In this document: positions 12,644 through 24,742 of the stretch, one piece after another
Position numbering within the stretch: position 1 is the first letter of the stretch
Layout: every line of letters starts with the position of its first letter
Origin: Lingula anatina
Lineage: Eukaryota > Brachiopoda > Lingulata > Lingulida > Lingulidae
Length of the DNA stretch: 64,000 nt
Reading direction: 5' to 3'
NCBI RefSeq assembly: GCF_001039355.2
Contig: NW_019773959.1
Location: forward strand, 76,756-140,755
Program-made: the position numbers and the translations under genes
Notes under the pieces: generated by a model
Database searches by the model: none
The model's input: the letters and a program-made list of their open reading frames with translations, nothing else
Told to the model about the DNA's origin: nothing

Positions 12644-14904
12644 TTTTGCTTTGTTTTAGTAAAACAAAAATCTCTGCATTTTTTCGCCTGTGCTGCAGTA
12701 TGTCTGCGATAACTTTTGCGTTACTACGCAACGACGGCACGGCTCAGTGACGTCACAATTTGTTTTACCTAAAAGGGATTTTCTTCACGTGATTCACCAA
12801 TGCACCTATTCTGTTATTGGAAAAAGATAGAGACCGATTTTCAACTGTTATATTAGACGTGAGCAGCATAAAATAACTAACGGGATAGATATGAACAAAA
12901 TTTAAAACTAAAATATATGCTTTAGAATTCTGTTTAACAATGCACCAATAAAAGAGCTACAAATGGCTCTCCTCTCAAAAATAAAAAATAAACTATAGTT
13001 TAAAACTATATAATAAAGAGGATTCATGGGAAGCCTGCCTCTTCTTGTGACCGTTTCTTTGTCTATACTATGTAGATTTTGGTCAATGTTCAGAAAAATC
13101 AACTCATCCTTGTTTGCGGCTGGGTGCGCATTCCCGAAGGAATATTTCAATAAATTCGGGATATCGTTCTTCAGACTGGTATCATTACACATTACACATT
13201 AAATGCACAAATAAGGATATAGAAATTTATATATATAGTATTAGATTAAAATTGTAATTTTTAATTATGATAATAATTTTCATTATAATTATAAAAGTTA
13301 TGATTAAAATTATAAAATAGCCTATGATGCATTGAGATTAGTAACTTTTATGGTATTTTACTATTGTCCCAACTGGAGAGGCATTGCTGAATATTCCTAT
13401 AAAACGTGACAGGGAAAGAAATTTAATGAGGACTGCAGATCAGTATATCGTTATGAAACCAGTTTTTACTATTAGACCCTCATCTGCAGAATTACCGAGA
13501 TGATCTGAAATATTAGACCCGGATGAAATGCAAGAACTACGTACATCAGACGATCGCAGAGCTCTCCTTTCTGTTCATTTATTTAAAAGTATCACTATCA
13601 TAAAACATGATCTATGACACATCGCTGGAGGAAACGGTTGAGCCGCATATCTAAACCAAACGCCTTTTGAAACCAAAGAAAATGTGAGTGTGCATTTGAA
13701 CCTCAGCGCATTTTTCAATAATTTTTAAACGGTTTGAACACTATGGAGAAATAGAACTGGGGTAAAGATTTGAATTGGTTACTATTTCATTGACGCGTCC
13801 AAAATGCATTTAGTTGCACAATGCGGTTCTCGTTTTGTCTTGAATATTTTTTTTGTCTTTGCAATAAAGCGAGTCTCAAATACTCTGTATCAGAAACAAT
13901 CTAGGACGAGGTCATGCCTGCAGATAAAGCAAGGTCATGCAAATGGCACGGCGGCAGCAGCCTGTTTGACGACGACAAGTGAACTCTAGGTATCTTGGCT
14001 GTATCTTGTCTTTCCTATACTGTTCAATGTACTGGAAACAGTAAATCTCTACTGTTTTGACAGTGACGTGCGCTCAACGTAGAATAAATAACAGAATGAA
14101 TGTTTCTACAATTCTGTTTTGTTGAGTTTTGGTTTAAATCAGTGATGATGTGAACTTAAGCTGGCATGTCTGTAATTTGATTATTTTGGCTTTCCAGTTA
14201 TATATCTTCTGTCTTGATCAGTGCAGTCATCTTGCAGGTGGCGCAGCACAAAACAATTTCAATTAGGTAAACGTTTATATTGCACTTGCAGGAAGATATT
14301 CAAATTTCTTTCTTTCTTTCTTTCTTTTTTGCTGGACCTCATTATGATTATTAAAATAATTTTTTTTTTCTTATAAGGACCAATCATTCTTTTGTCTCAG
14401 ATTGTCTCTTTTTTTTTCTGTGCTTGATATTAAAGTCCAAAAACGTGTTGCATTTTAATGATGACAATAATTATATAATTTTGTAGCTCCTAAACTGCTT
14501 CTTTAATACCTTGGACCATCATACAAGAAATAAATCTCTCTTTAAACCAGTTGCTTTGTGTACAATCTGATATCTGAAGTTCAACTTACTTCATCCTCAT
14601 TTTTATTCAAATTTGCTTTTTGAAAGGTTGAAAGAGAGCTGATTACACCTTTTCTTACATTTCCTGACCTTAGGCTAGACTCCCATTGAGACCACACAAC
14701 CTGGATTTTTTTTACTTGTAAATGTAACTTAGCAAGTGATTGGTGATGGGTTAAATGGTTATTCTTCCATTGACCTATTTGATAAAACAAAAAAATCTAA
14801 ATTATGACACATTTTCCATTTCAATAATCACCACTCTTATGTTAGATTGATCCAAATATTCCCTTCTGTGATCATTTTGATCACTGAATTTTTTTTTTGC
14901 AGTA

Positions 14905-15271
14905 ATGAAGAAGCACCTAATCATCAATGCTGATGACTTTGGTTACTGTGAGGAGAGGAACAAAGGCATTGTTGAATGTTACAAGGCAGGGGCTGTTACA
15001 AGTACGACCTTAATGGTCAGTGGTCAAGCTGCCCAACAAGCTGCTGAACTTATCTCTGAATATAACATATCTGTGGGTAGGTGTAAATTGAGGTAAAGCA
15101 TTATAGGTTTATTGATGTAAAACCACAATAGAGATTAAAAAAAGTTCAGATTTATTTATTTTTCAGCATAGTTCTCCTTTCAAGTTGAATAATGATAATA
15201 ACAATAATAATAATGAAGAAGAGAAAAGATAGCGCAAGATTTCTGACAACTCATGCTGAACAAAATGAGTC

Positions 15272-15303
<32 letters not shown>

Positions 15304-15888
15304 TTTATTTCAAAATTGTAACCCATGGGGTAAAAGTGGTACATAAATATGAATAATGGACGTGACACTCTCGCCTCCCTGGGGAGGATACAGTCCAGCT
15401 GCCGTATCAGGCACTCAAAGTTAACACATGAACAATTTTAAAAAAATGTCATATAAGCCACTTCTGAAAAATGGTCTAGAATATAGGTATATGTAGTTTA
15501 GGACCATGAAAGATTTTTCATGGGTCCTAGATAGGACCAAACAAAAAACATGGCATCATTTTTATAAACTTATAACTTCAGTCATTTTACACCAACTATT
15601 GGTTTTATTTTGTTACAGTGTTAATATTTAACTTATTGCAGGTTTGCACTTTAACATAACTGAGGGGCAGCCAGTTTGCCAGTCACTTCAGACCAGTGGT
15701 TGCACATTCACAGATGCAAATGGTTGGAAATTAGGAATGATAGGCTTCAGAGAAGCTTTACATTCACAGAAAGTGGATATGAAAGAGGTCTGTGCCTTTC
15801 ATTCATTTTGTTTAAATGATTTCTTATTAACTGAAAGAATATTATTATGGTTATAGCTTTTGATCCACGGTTATGTACTCATATTTAT

Positions 15889-15933
<45 letters not shown>

Positions 15934-17548
15934 CTTTTATCACATTTAATACAGATTTCCAATTAATGTTATACATTCGGCATTTAAATATGGTATGCTG
16001 ATAATGCATGCCATGCCAAAGCAAGCTCATAACTGCAGCAGAGTAGAAGTTATGTGTTCCATATGATGTTAAAAAAGATGAATTGTTACAATTAAAATCT
16101 AATTTGAAATAGTGTAATATAATTATAATCTAATTTGAATTTTTTGATCGCAGGTTAAGTTAGAATTGGAAAGTCAGCTCCAGAAGTTCCAGTCTTTGTG
16201 TGGTCATCTTCCACATCATGTAGATGGACATCAGCATGTCCACACCTTGGATGGTAGGTAGCCTTTAGAACTTGCTGTCAGTAGCAGGTTTTACACAAGT
16301 GTGACTTTGGGAGGGTGTGTGTCCTTAGCTGCATTCAGATTCATATCATGTACTAACACACCTCCTCCAGCAGCTAGGGGGTAATTTACTATCATTTGCT
16401 GATTAAGCTAATTAAGCTGATTGCACTTTAGCAAGAATTCCCCAGAGAGTTGGACCCAGCTAGCAGTGTGTGTGAATCTGAATGCACCACTTGTCACACT
16501 TTCTGGAAAATTGACATACTCTCAGTTAAGTGACTCCGTATATGACTTCAGAAGAATAATATTTTGTCTATTCCATAATTAACCCCAAATAAAAATCTGG
16601 TGAAAATCCAGTGAACTTAATGCCTAATTTTACTGAAAGTTTTTTTTTTTATATGGGTCTCGCATAAAACCAGAAGATATTTTTAATGAGACCAAATGAA
16701 ATGCTTTTTTCTTCAGAGTCTGTTTTCTTTTTCTTTTCTTTTTTTTTTTTTTTTTTAATATCTGTGTTGAATGCTTGGCAAATATATAACTGTTTGATCC
16801 ATATTATTCAGGAGTAAGGGAGGTGTTTGCTGAAGTCCTATCTAGTCACAACATTTCCTGCACTAGACTTCCAGTGGAGGATGTCAATGTACCCTGGCTT
16901 AACAGTGACTGGAAACAATTCTTTACTTCAGTTGTGAACAGTGCAGTTGAAGCCAAGGATTTATTTTATCAAAATGGAATAAGGTGAAGATACTCACATG
17001 AAACATAGTTCTTAGAATGAGAGTAAGGCCAGAGACCTAAACATTTTCAGTGGCTCTTTGGTCAAATTTAGTTCTCTTTGCACAGCAACAGTAGATATTA
17101 GACTAGGGGGATTTTTAGTCTGATAATTTACAAAAGAAATTCCCCTCTTATGGTCCACTCTTCTTTCAATTCAAGATCTTGATTTTTTTTCATTATACAC
17201 TAAAGTTGTTGGTTTCACTTTTTTAGTTCAACTGATCATTTCCTTGGCATGACCACCATGGGCAGTGATATGGACAGTGAAATGACAGAGGAAAGAATCC
17301 AGAGTGCTCTAAAGGCAATTTTTTCACCCGATAACACAATAAACAAGGATAAGTCTTCCGTGTCATGTGAACTGATGGTCCACCCTGGATATCCAAATTG
17401 TGACCTCCAAGGTGGCTGTGGGCAAGGACCAGACGGCTTTGCTAAGTCAGCAGACAGATTGCATGAAGTTCAAGTTCTTACAAGTTCAGCCATGCAACAG
17501 TTCTATAAAGAGCAAGGTATAAAACTTATCTCATTTAAAGATTTGTAA
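14905..17548 (+). CDS. YDJC: YdjC-type carbohydrate (chitooligosaccharide) deacetylase, right paralog
   Basis: Five exons (14905-15076, 15642-15787, 16154-16253, 16812-16983, 17227-17548) give 303 residues. The first four exon lengths match the left paralog exactly (172, 146, 100, 172). Motifs are canonical: ADDFG (9-13), GLHFN with the metal-ligand histidine (60), VDGHQHVH with Asp130, and ELMVHPGY in the last exon. The last exon is 15 bases longer than in the left copy. An acceptor AG lies two bases before the ATG, as in the left copy, so an upstream leader is spliced or trans-spliced on. Because it keeps the family residues, I take this as the copy most likely to retain the ancestral deacetylase role. 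Confidence 0.93.
15271..15455. mobile_element. TAA repeat plus possible retroelement tail in intron 1
   Basis: A TAA trinucleotide run (15272-15300) adjoins about 150 bases that have no counterpart at the matching place in the left paralog, where only a short interrupted AAT tract exists. A short-repeat tail next to foreign sequence is typical of a retroposed fragment. The element family is not identified. Confidence 0.4.
15891..15930. repeat. CA microsatellite
   Basis: A pure CA tract of about 40 bases in intron 2 of the right deacetylase gene. Confidence 0.95.
16330..16486. mobile_element. Short terminal-inverted-repeat element in intron 3 of the right deacetylase
   Basis: The 14-base TGCATTCAGATTCA at 16330-16343 is exactly complementary to 16473-16486. 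The interior is noncoding. The left paralog lacks this element at the equivalent point and has the unrelated foldback at 5385-5557 instead. Confidence 0.7.
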
Positions 17549-17930
17549 GAAAAGGGCATGAAGTTCAAGAAACTATGATAATATTTTTGAATGAATTTTA
17601 TGGGGTTCAAAAACTCATTTTGATTTGAGGTCCATTTAATGGTATTCAAAGGAAACTATTATAGTATGCCAAAAATACATGGGACGAGTGTTGGTCATTT
17701 CTCTGCTGTTATTAAATGATTGTAGTCTTTAAATCAATTCAACTCTTAAATAACAGAATAACCATATATGCACAAAAAGATCTTTTTCATTTTAAAGATT
17801 TTTTTGAAATTTTATTTTGAAAATGCTTTCAGCATTCGTCACTGATATTATAATGACAATTGTCTTCAATTTCAGTTTCTTGATGTGTTAAAAAATGTTT
17901 CAAATTCACTTAAAATGGGATACTTAAAAT

Positions 17931-18404
17931 TACATGAAAATCAGTAGTGACATTATCTGTGCTCAGTGCTAGAAATTTCTGCATTCCAAATGAACTTTAA
18001 AAAATGCACAATGGTGTTTCATCACTTCTTTCTTAAAACTTGTGTTATTCTTAGTATTTATGCATATTAGGATATGAGCCTAATGAGATCTGCGAAATAT
18101 GCTTCCATGAAATGTACATTCAAAGAATGACCATCAATATTTGTTTAAAAAATATTGTAGACATATTACTGCTGAATAAATTGTAAAACAAACGTTTTTC
18201 TTGCAGCATTCAAAGTTCAGTTTGACAACTTTCTCAACCAAACCATTCCAGTGCTGCCACTGCCAATATCTGCATTAATATCACAATATGGTCATTTAGG
18301 TGTGGGTCATCTCGTTTCACAATATCACTTGTAGTCATAAGTGATCTTGAACTTTCCTTCTGACTCATCAGATTTTTTCCAATATATTTCTTACATTTAT
18401 AGTA
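17931..18404. other. Spacer between deacetylase and GLE1
   Basis: This is the tail-to-tail spacer. An AATAAA at 18175-18180 (plus) could serve the deacetylase transcript. I see no gene or repeat of note. Confidence 0.5.
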
Positions 18405-21400
18405 TTATGTAAACCAAAACCCTGCAGACAGTTTGCCCTCAGGTGGGTCAATTTTTCCATTCTTTATGCATTTTTGCAGAAACTGTTCAAGTCTTGTTAC
18501 AGGGCCTCCAGAGCCAGGAAGTGTCACTTGTTTCACCTTTGGTAGATATTCTGTACACAACAAGTGTAGCAGTTTAAAGAACTGTTTACTGTAAGCCTCG
18601 GCTAAAGCACTACCGGCAACTACCAGGAAATTGAGCAGTAAAGTTGCTGTGATATCAGGACGTGGGTCCAAGTTTAGGACATTACACAACCACTCCCACC
18701 CTTTCTCTACCCCATGTGGGTGTGGTTGTTGTTCACCCCTGGGTGGCGGAGACACTATCATAGCTGCATACAGTCTCATGTATCCTGTCATACGCCTGAG
18801 AAACTTGTCCTGTTTTTCACACTGTCCATTTTCCACAGCATAACCAAGTGACCTGAAAGCCCATAAAAAATACCATTGAGCACATAATTATGATATGTTT
18901 CAAAATATTCAGATATCACTATAAATATAGACCTGACTGACATTTAAAGATTGTTTATAAATTTAAGCTTATACCCTACTTTGGTAACAACTTAAAGGGA
19001 CAAAAACTCTTCGTATAATATCTTTATTTCACAATAAAAACATTGTGAACAACTCATAGAAATATAATATATTCTGTTTTACCACAAAAACAGCAGTTAT
19101 AGCTATTATTCTGAGATCTGAGCTTGTCTTCAGATCACGTGACTTCCATTGATGGCTATACTCTGTTATAATCTCTTAAGAGATTTTAACAAAAAACCAA
19201 ACTTTTTAGAAAAAAAAGGGACTAACTTTGAATGTAAAAATGGATTCATTAACCATTGGTAAGTATGGGAAAATTGTTGTTTACTCCAGGAAAATTCATT
19301 TTTTGGCCAGAACGAAGAGTTATTATCCCTTTAATTGGGAGGTCTTCAGTACACAAATTAAGTAAAGAATAAACTACAAACAATCTATTAATTGATTCAG
19401 ATATAAAATGAAAAACTCAACATTTAAAAATAGTCTGTAAAACTATGCAATTAATATAAGACTTTTGTATATTTTTAAAAACATAAAAATTACTTGTAAT
19501 AATCTTCTGTGGATTGCCCCTTCTCCTTGGGTCTATAATATGGCACTAGATAGGGACAAGCTATGTGAAAATGTGCCAATAATAAATCTCCAAAGTCTGG
19601 ATACATGCACCATACTCCAACTGCAACCATAGCAATAGGGAAGGCAGATTCAAAGTTGGATGAAACCTGCTCATCCCCTTGTTTCTGAAAATGGGGAAAA
19701 TTATCTTTTAGAAGTAAAAAAAATTGAGACTGGTGTAATGCAAATATCAAATTCTTTTTAGAAGAATAGGTTGTTTTTTATGGACCACCCTGTACATAGG
19801 ACAAGCCAAGCTGCAAAGAGAAAGAAAAACACAAACGGTACAGTTGTCACCATACAATCTTTCACGTCTAACTTAACAATCTTTACACAGTTTTTAAAAA
19901 GACTCGGTGTGCACTGAGGCAGTAGGATGTCTGCAGACCTCTGAATTTTGCAGATTCATACAGATCATCCATAACAAGAAATCTTTATTGGGATCTTTTA
20001 ACTTACCAGTATTTTTTTAGCTAGAAGGTCTTTACAAAAGTTTATGCCAGCTGGGTGTTCAGCAGCTTTGACCATTTTATTGGACACCTCTACTGGCTGG
20101 CCTGCGAGAAGAGAGCACAATTTCTCTAATTTATCCCTCAAGTGAGCACCATTGACTTTTGAGATGGCATTGACAGGGAGATTGACAGCCTTTTGGAGGT
20201 CAAATTTAAATTTCTTTAGCTGAAGAAAAATTGTGTAGAAAATATGAATAAAAGCAGGTACAGAAAAACAAATTTGGCCTTTAAAAAAAAAAAAAAAAAA
20301 AAAAAAACACACCCACATGGAAACATTTGGTGTAAAACAATGTGTAATTTTGACCAACATTTTACTGATTTAACAGATAAGTTATGTAGGGTTATCATCT
20401 TTTTGAAGTAAACTAGCCAATCTGCTGAACAAAATGAGCATTATACTTACTCTGGGATCTTGACCTGTCAGTGCTTCATATGACTTTTCTACGTTCTTCT
20501 GATTTTCCTGCAGTTTTACAAATGCCTCGTAGGCCTTTACAGGGGCACAAAGAGTTTCGCCAGCAGCTGAGAAGCCAATTAAAAAAACAGTCTATGTTTA
20601 ACAAACTTCACAATCTGAATCCAAACATTTTGTACTGCTTATGTTACTTATTTATGTTCTGAACTACCATTCATTCAAATTATACCTTCTTTTAGTGTAT
20701 GGCCTTCTTCAATCTTCATGCATTTTCAATATTTTTTACACAAACAGATCGAAAGTAAACACTTGGTAATTTTACCTGTTGGTTGTGTTGTTAATGCTGC
20801 TGATATTTTATTTGCTGCAGAAATTGTTGTTGATGATGCTGTAGATAAAACTGCTGATGCAGGTGCAGTTGTTTGAGCTGATGTTGATGTTGGTGCAGAT
20901 GTTGGAGTTGATGCGGCTGTGGTTACTGCAGTTGATTGTGCCTGGCCCTTTTTATTTGCTTCGTCTGAAAAAAAAAATAATAATAAAATTTCAAGTCAAT
21001 ATTTTCAATAGTGTGTAATCTGTCCTTTGCTTTTAAAAGCTTAAAAAACTTCCCCAAATTCCTTCAACCAATTCAATTTAATTTTCCAATGAACTCACAA
21101 ATATAACTACAAAATATGTGACCATCCACTGCAAATTCAAACAAGAAAGTTTTAAAGTTACAGATATTATCAGGATGAGAAAGGAAAACAAACGTGCAGA
21201 AATGTACTACTAACCAACAGATGTCAGCACCAGGTCCAGTATATTTGATGCCTGAGACAAAAATTCATTGGTGGTTTTCAGGTGGTCATCTGTAGCCTCA
21301 GTCTGCTGGGCCTGTAATGTGCATCAGCAAAATTAGATTCTGCTATTAACCCATGGGAGTACTGACACAATATAATCTATATAATATCTAATCAAGATAA

Positions 21401-24334
21401 TATAGGGATTAACTGAACAGAACCGTTCCATTACGATCCAAACATTAAAAAAAAATTATACATTTGGTGACTGATACCTGGATGTTTCTAGGTAAATTTA
21501 CAGTTAGCACCAAGACTACAAGCCACCACATTATTAACAAAAATTAGAAAAGGATGTATATGACCTACCTGCTGCACTATGGCCTCCATCCGACTACAGA
21601 TTTGTGTCATCAGTTCAACGCTCTTTGGGACATTACCGGGAAGCAACTGTTTATAATTACAGCTATTGAACAGTTGGTCAATTTTCTGCTTTGTTGTCTT
21701 AGCCTCAGCTGCAGTCTGAATTATTACTGCCAGGCGCTTTTTGATTTCTTGTTGCCTAACATTAAAGAAAATTCTTAAATATAAATAAATAACAATTCAG
21801 AATGACCTTGTGGTAAATCTTAGACTAAAGATTTCTTGTTACCTATAATAACATTAGATATGCAATCATAATTCAATAATATTACAAACAACCAAGTGGA
21901 AAAACATTATATTTGGGAACCCAACTGTTAGATTTTCTGATTTTATAAACAAAAAGAGACATGATGATTGGCAGAGGTATGAAGAATTTTAATCCTTAAA
22001 ACTGGGTATACACAAGAATTACCTTTTCTTTTCTTCTTCCTCCAACTGTTTTCTTCTTACCTCAGCTTCCTGCATCTTGGCATGCAACATCTGAAATATT
22101 ATATTCCATTTCATTATAAATTAATTACAAACCTAGATTCTGACTTCTCAGTTAATGCAAACAACAGTTACAGTTGTCATTTATGCATAAAATACTATTA
22201 TACTAGATCATGCAAAAAAAAAAAAAATCATTACGTATGTTAAACATTGCATTTTTTCTCATTTAATAAAAATAAAAACGAAGTTACAGAAGTTATCAAA
22301 TGAACAATAATTTAAATTTCTCAGCTATAATACATCCTTTGAAATCAATTCAGTAACATAACATAACCTGTGATCTTACCTTAGCATGTCTCTTGTGGTG
22401 TTCTTTTAAGACCTGATGCCTTTGTTGAACCTCCTGTGTTCTGAAATAAAAATAATGAAAATTATGAAAAAGATGAATAATTTTCTTTTTTTTCATTAAG
22501 ACCACAAATCTTGGATTCTGTCTTAATAAACTCTCAATATGTCTGATGACCTTACCTAACATCTGCTGCCATGAGGATCTGTTCTAAATTTTTCTTGTTT
22601 TCAATGTCTTGTTTAAAATGAAGATCATATAAATTTTTCTCTGCCTCTATTTGAATCAGTTGTTGCTCTTTTTCCAGTTGTTGTCTTTTCAGTCTGATTG
22701 CTGCCTGTAAGAGGAGAGTAAAAAAGTAGACATCTCCTTTGAAAATTACAATACTCTGGAAAACAAGAGATGGGTACGCAGGCCGGTGGAACGGACCGGA
22801 CGGGACTAAAACCATGTGTACCGCCAGCGCCTATGTGGTGGTACAATAAAAAAAGACATGCATCAAGCACCACAGGACCTATTGAGATATTTCACTTCAC
22901 TGTCTACTTACGATGTACAACAATTTAACTGAGCTATTATTAATTTCACTAAAAAATCTTTAAAAAGCATGATTCTTCTCCCCTATTGTACAAAATTTCT
23001 TTTGTTACCTCGACTTTCTGTCTTGACTGCCTTTCATATTCAATGATTGCCAGTGCTGACTGATGTGCCTTTGGTAACACTATCTCAGATATTGGTGACA
23101 AGGTTTCAGAACTTTCTACTGAAGATAATGGAGATGATGGCAACTTTCTAGGGCTTTTGTTTTTGAGAGCCACATCTGACTTGCTGGAATAATTGAATAA
23201 AGAGAAACAATATATACAGATAGGGTAAAAGCTGAAAAGCTGTGCTTAAAAGTACTGGTTCATTTTACTTTGAATCTTTGTTCAGATTTTTAATATTCTT
23301 TTTTATTATTATTATTTCGTCAATTTAACTGTTTATTTTACAGTAGACTTAGATTTTACTTGCTTACCACTTAAACAATGCTTACATCTGCAGTTTAGAT
23401 CAAAGATAAAAAATTAATGAAGAGCACCTTCATAGCAAATGATATTAATTTGTGTAAAAACATTTGAAATACGTTTATACCTGTAAAAAATAAGATCATT
23501 AACAGCTGATCGCACTTATTTAGAAAATACCTGTTACTGATTCTTGAAGCACTGCAGGAAGGGGAGGAAGAGGAGGTATTTCTAAAAGTTTGCCGTGGTG
23601 ACCTTCCTTTAGATGAACCTTCCTGACAGGAATCTTCAAGGCGTAGAGCTCCTGGAGGTGATCCTCTCATAGGTGACCCAGTCTTTGGTGACAATCCCTG
23701 TGGAGATTTTACACAAGTTACAGGGGGTGGTGATGTGCATTCTTCTAGCATAGACTGAAATAAATTAAAGTTTCTTGCATACATGAAAATGAAAAGCAAG
23801 TTTCATATAGTCTTAAGCAAATATTTTTGTACATTTGACCTGTTCATCTCAATGCTGAAAATTATAATTGGAGTGAAAAAAAGCTATGAAAATAAAATGT
23901 TTCTGCAGTGTGGAATTTAACATTCAGCAGTCAGGACATTTGGAGTTTATAACACCCCCAATACAAATTGAATATTTTACATTCATGATTCACAACAACG
24001 GTATAGCTTGCTTATATTTAAAAATTTTTTCGGCCAGAACTTATGGACTAATATAAATGTAGAGCATATCAGGAAGTTTCATGCTACCTAGAGGGATGTA
24101 CAGTTAAAAACAGGAACCCTGGAGGCTGATTAGATAATGGGTAAGCTAATGTGATTTTACTACTAATACGACAGTAGCACTAAGTCTCAAGCAATTAATT
24201 CTGACCGTTTTACTTATGCTGATTATATTATCGATTACCTTGATTCCTTTCACTTTGTGCCAGTCTTTGTCATATTTAAGTTTCCCTTTGCTAGATTGTC
24301 GTAGAGACTCGAGAAGAACTGGGGACTCGGGCAT
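18405..24334 (-). CDS. GLE1: GLE1 RNA export mediator
   Basis: Thirteen exons on the minus strand (24239-24334, 23531-23754, 23009-23183, 22556-22704, 22380-22440, 22023-22090, 21569-21755, 21215-21311, 20776-20964, 20451-20566, 20007-20219, 19494-19684, 18405-18852) join in frame to 737 residues; human GLE1 is near 700. GLE1 acts at the cytoplasmic face of the nuclear pore, where with inositol hexakisphosphate it activates the helicase DDX19 to release exported mRNA. It also acts in translation. The order is a Ser/Pro-rich N-terminus (about 33-145), a Gln/Glu/Lys-rich coiled coil (about 145-320), a Thr/Ser/Ala-rich linker (about 353-415) and the conserved C-terminal domain (about 416-737). 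Recognisable C-terminal motifs include FDLQKAVNLPVNAISKV, AFPIAMVAVGVW, KFLRRMTGYMRLYAAMI and a C-terminal GFWFT. The gene is divergent to CLUH. Intron 12 holds a transposon-like element. Confidence 0.95.
18992..19334. mobile_element. TTAA-flanked MITE in GLE1 intron 12
   Basis: TTAA at 18992-18995 and 19331-19334 flanks inverted termini. The left end reads AGGGACAAAAACTCTTCG, and the complement of the right end reads AGGGATAATAACTCTTCG. The TTAA duplication is the hallmark of piggyBac-type insertion. The 335-base interior has no reading frame, so it is non-autonomous. The superfamily is inferred only from TTAA and the termini. Confidence 0.7.
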
Positions 24335-24742
24335 TTTTGTCTTGTTAAAATCAAGCTATTGCCTACGGAAAAACAATCAATCCTCTTGCCTCAATATTCG
24401 ACTCATAAATCTTTGGGTTTCAGTCATTAAATGTTTACGCCTCACATTTCCCGTTTTATGGACAGCGCCATTTTCTTTTTTATTCTCAAAACTTTTTAGA
24501 GAAATATTTCAAATGTACATTAACAGATATCCATTATTTTATGTGACGTTTTTATTTTACTTTGAATGATTATAGCTAAATAAACTTATGAAGTACATAA
24601 AATATCATATTAACATTAAATGCATGATGACACGAAGATGACGATTTCGCGATTTCGCAAGCTGGCTACTGCTTCGAGGCTATAAAGCAGTAGAAGGTTG
24701 AATGTCCCACACGTGCAAGGATCTTCGGAACTTTTTTACTTA
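24335..24742. promoter_or_regulatory. Divergent GLE1-CLUH promoter
   Basis: Only 408 bases separate the two start codons, which point away from each other, so the untranslated leaders and core promoters of both genes must fit here unless distant leader exons exist. GCGCCATTTTC at 24465-24475 is the complement of a YY1-type AANATGGCGNC element. No TATA box is convincingly placed. The regulatory role is inferred from arrangement and motif. Confidence 0.65.

Larger units (their letters stand above)
8925..17930. repeat. Right unit of the tandem segmental duplication
   Basis: This is the more complete unit. It carries the intact kinase gene on the minus strand followed by the intact deacetylase gene on the plus strand. 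The two genes are divergently arranged, with start codons about 2.3 kb apart. Confidence 0.8.

Noticed and set aside
15271-15300. TAA run considered as a CRISPR-like or satellite array
   Set aside because: It is a simple trinucleotide microsatellite without spacers.
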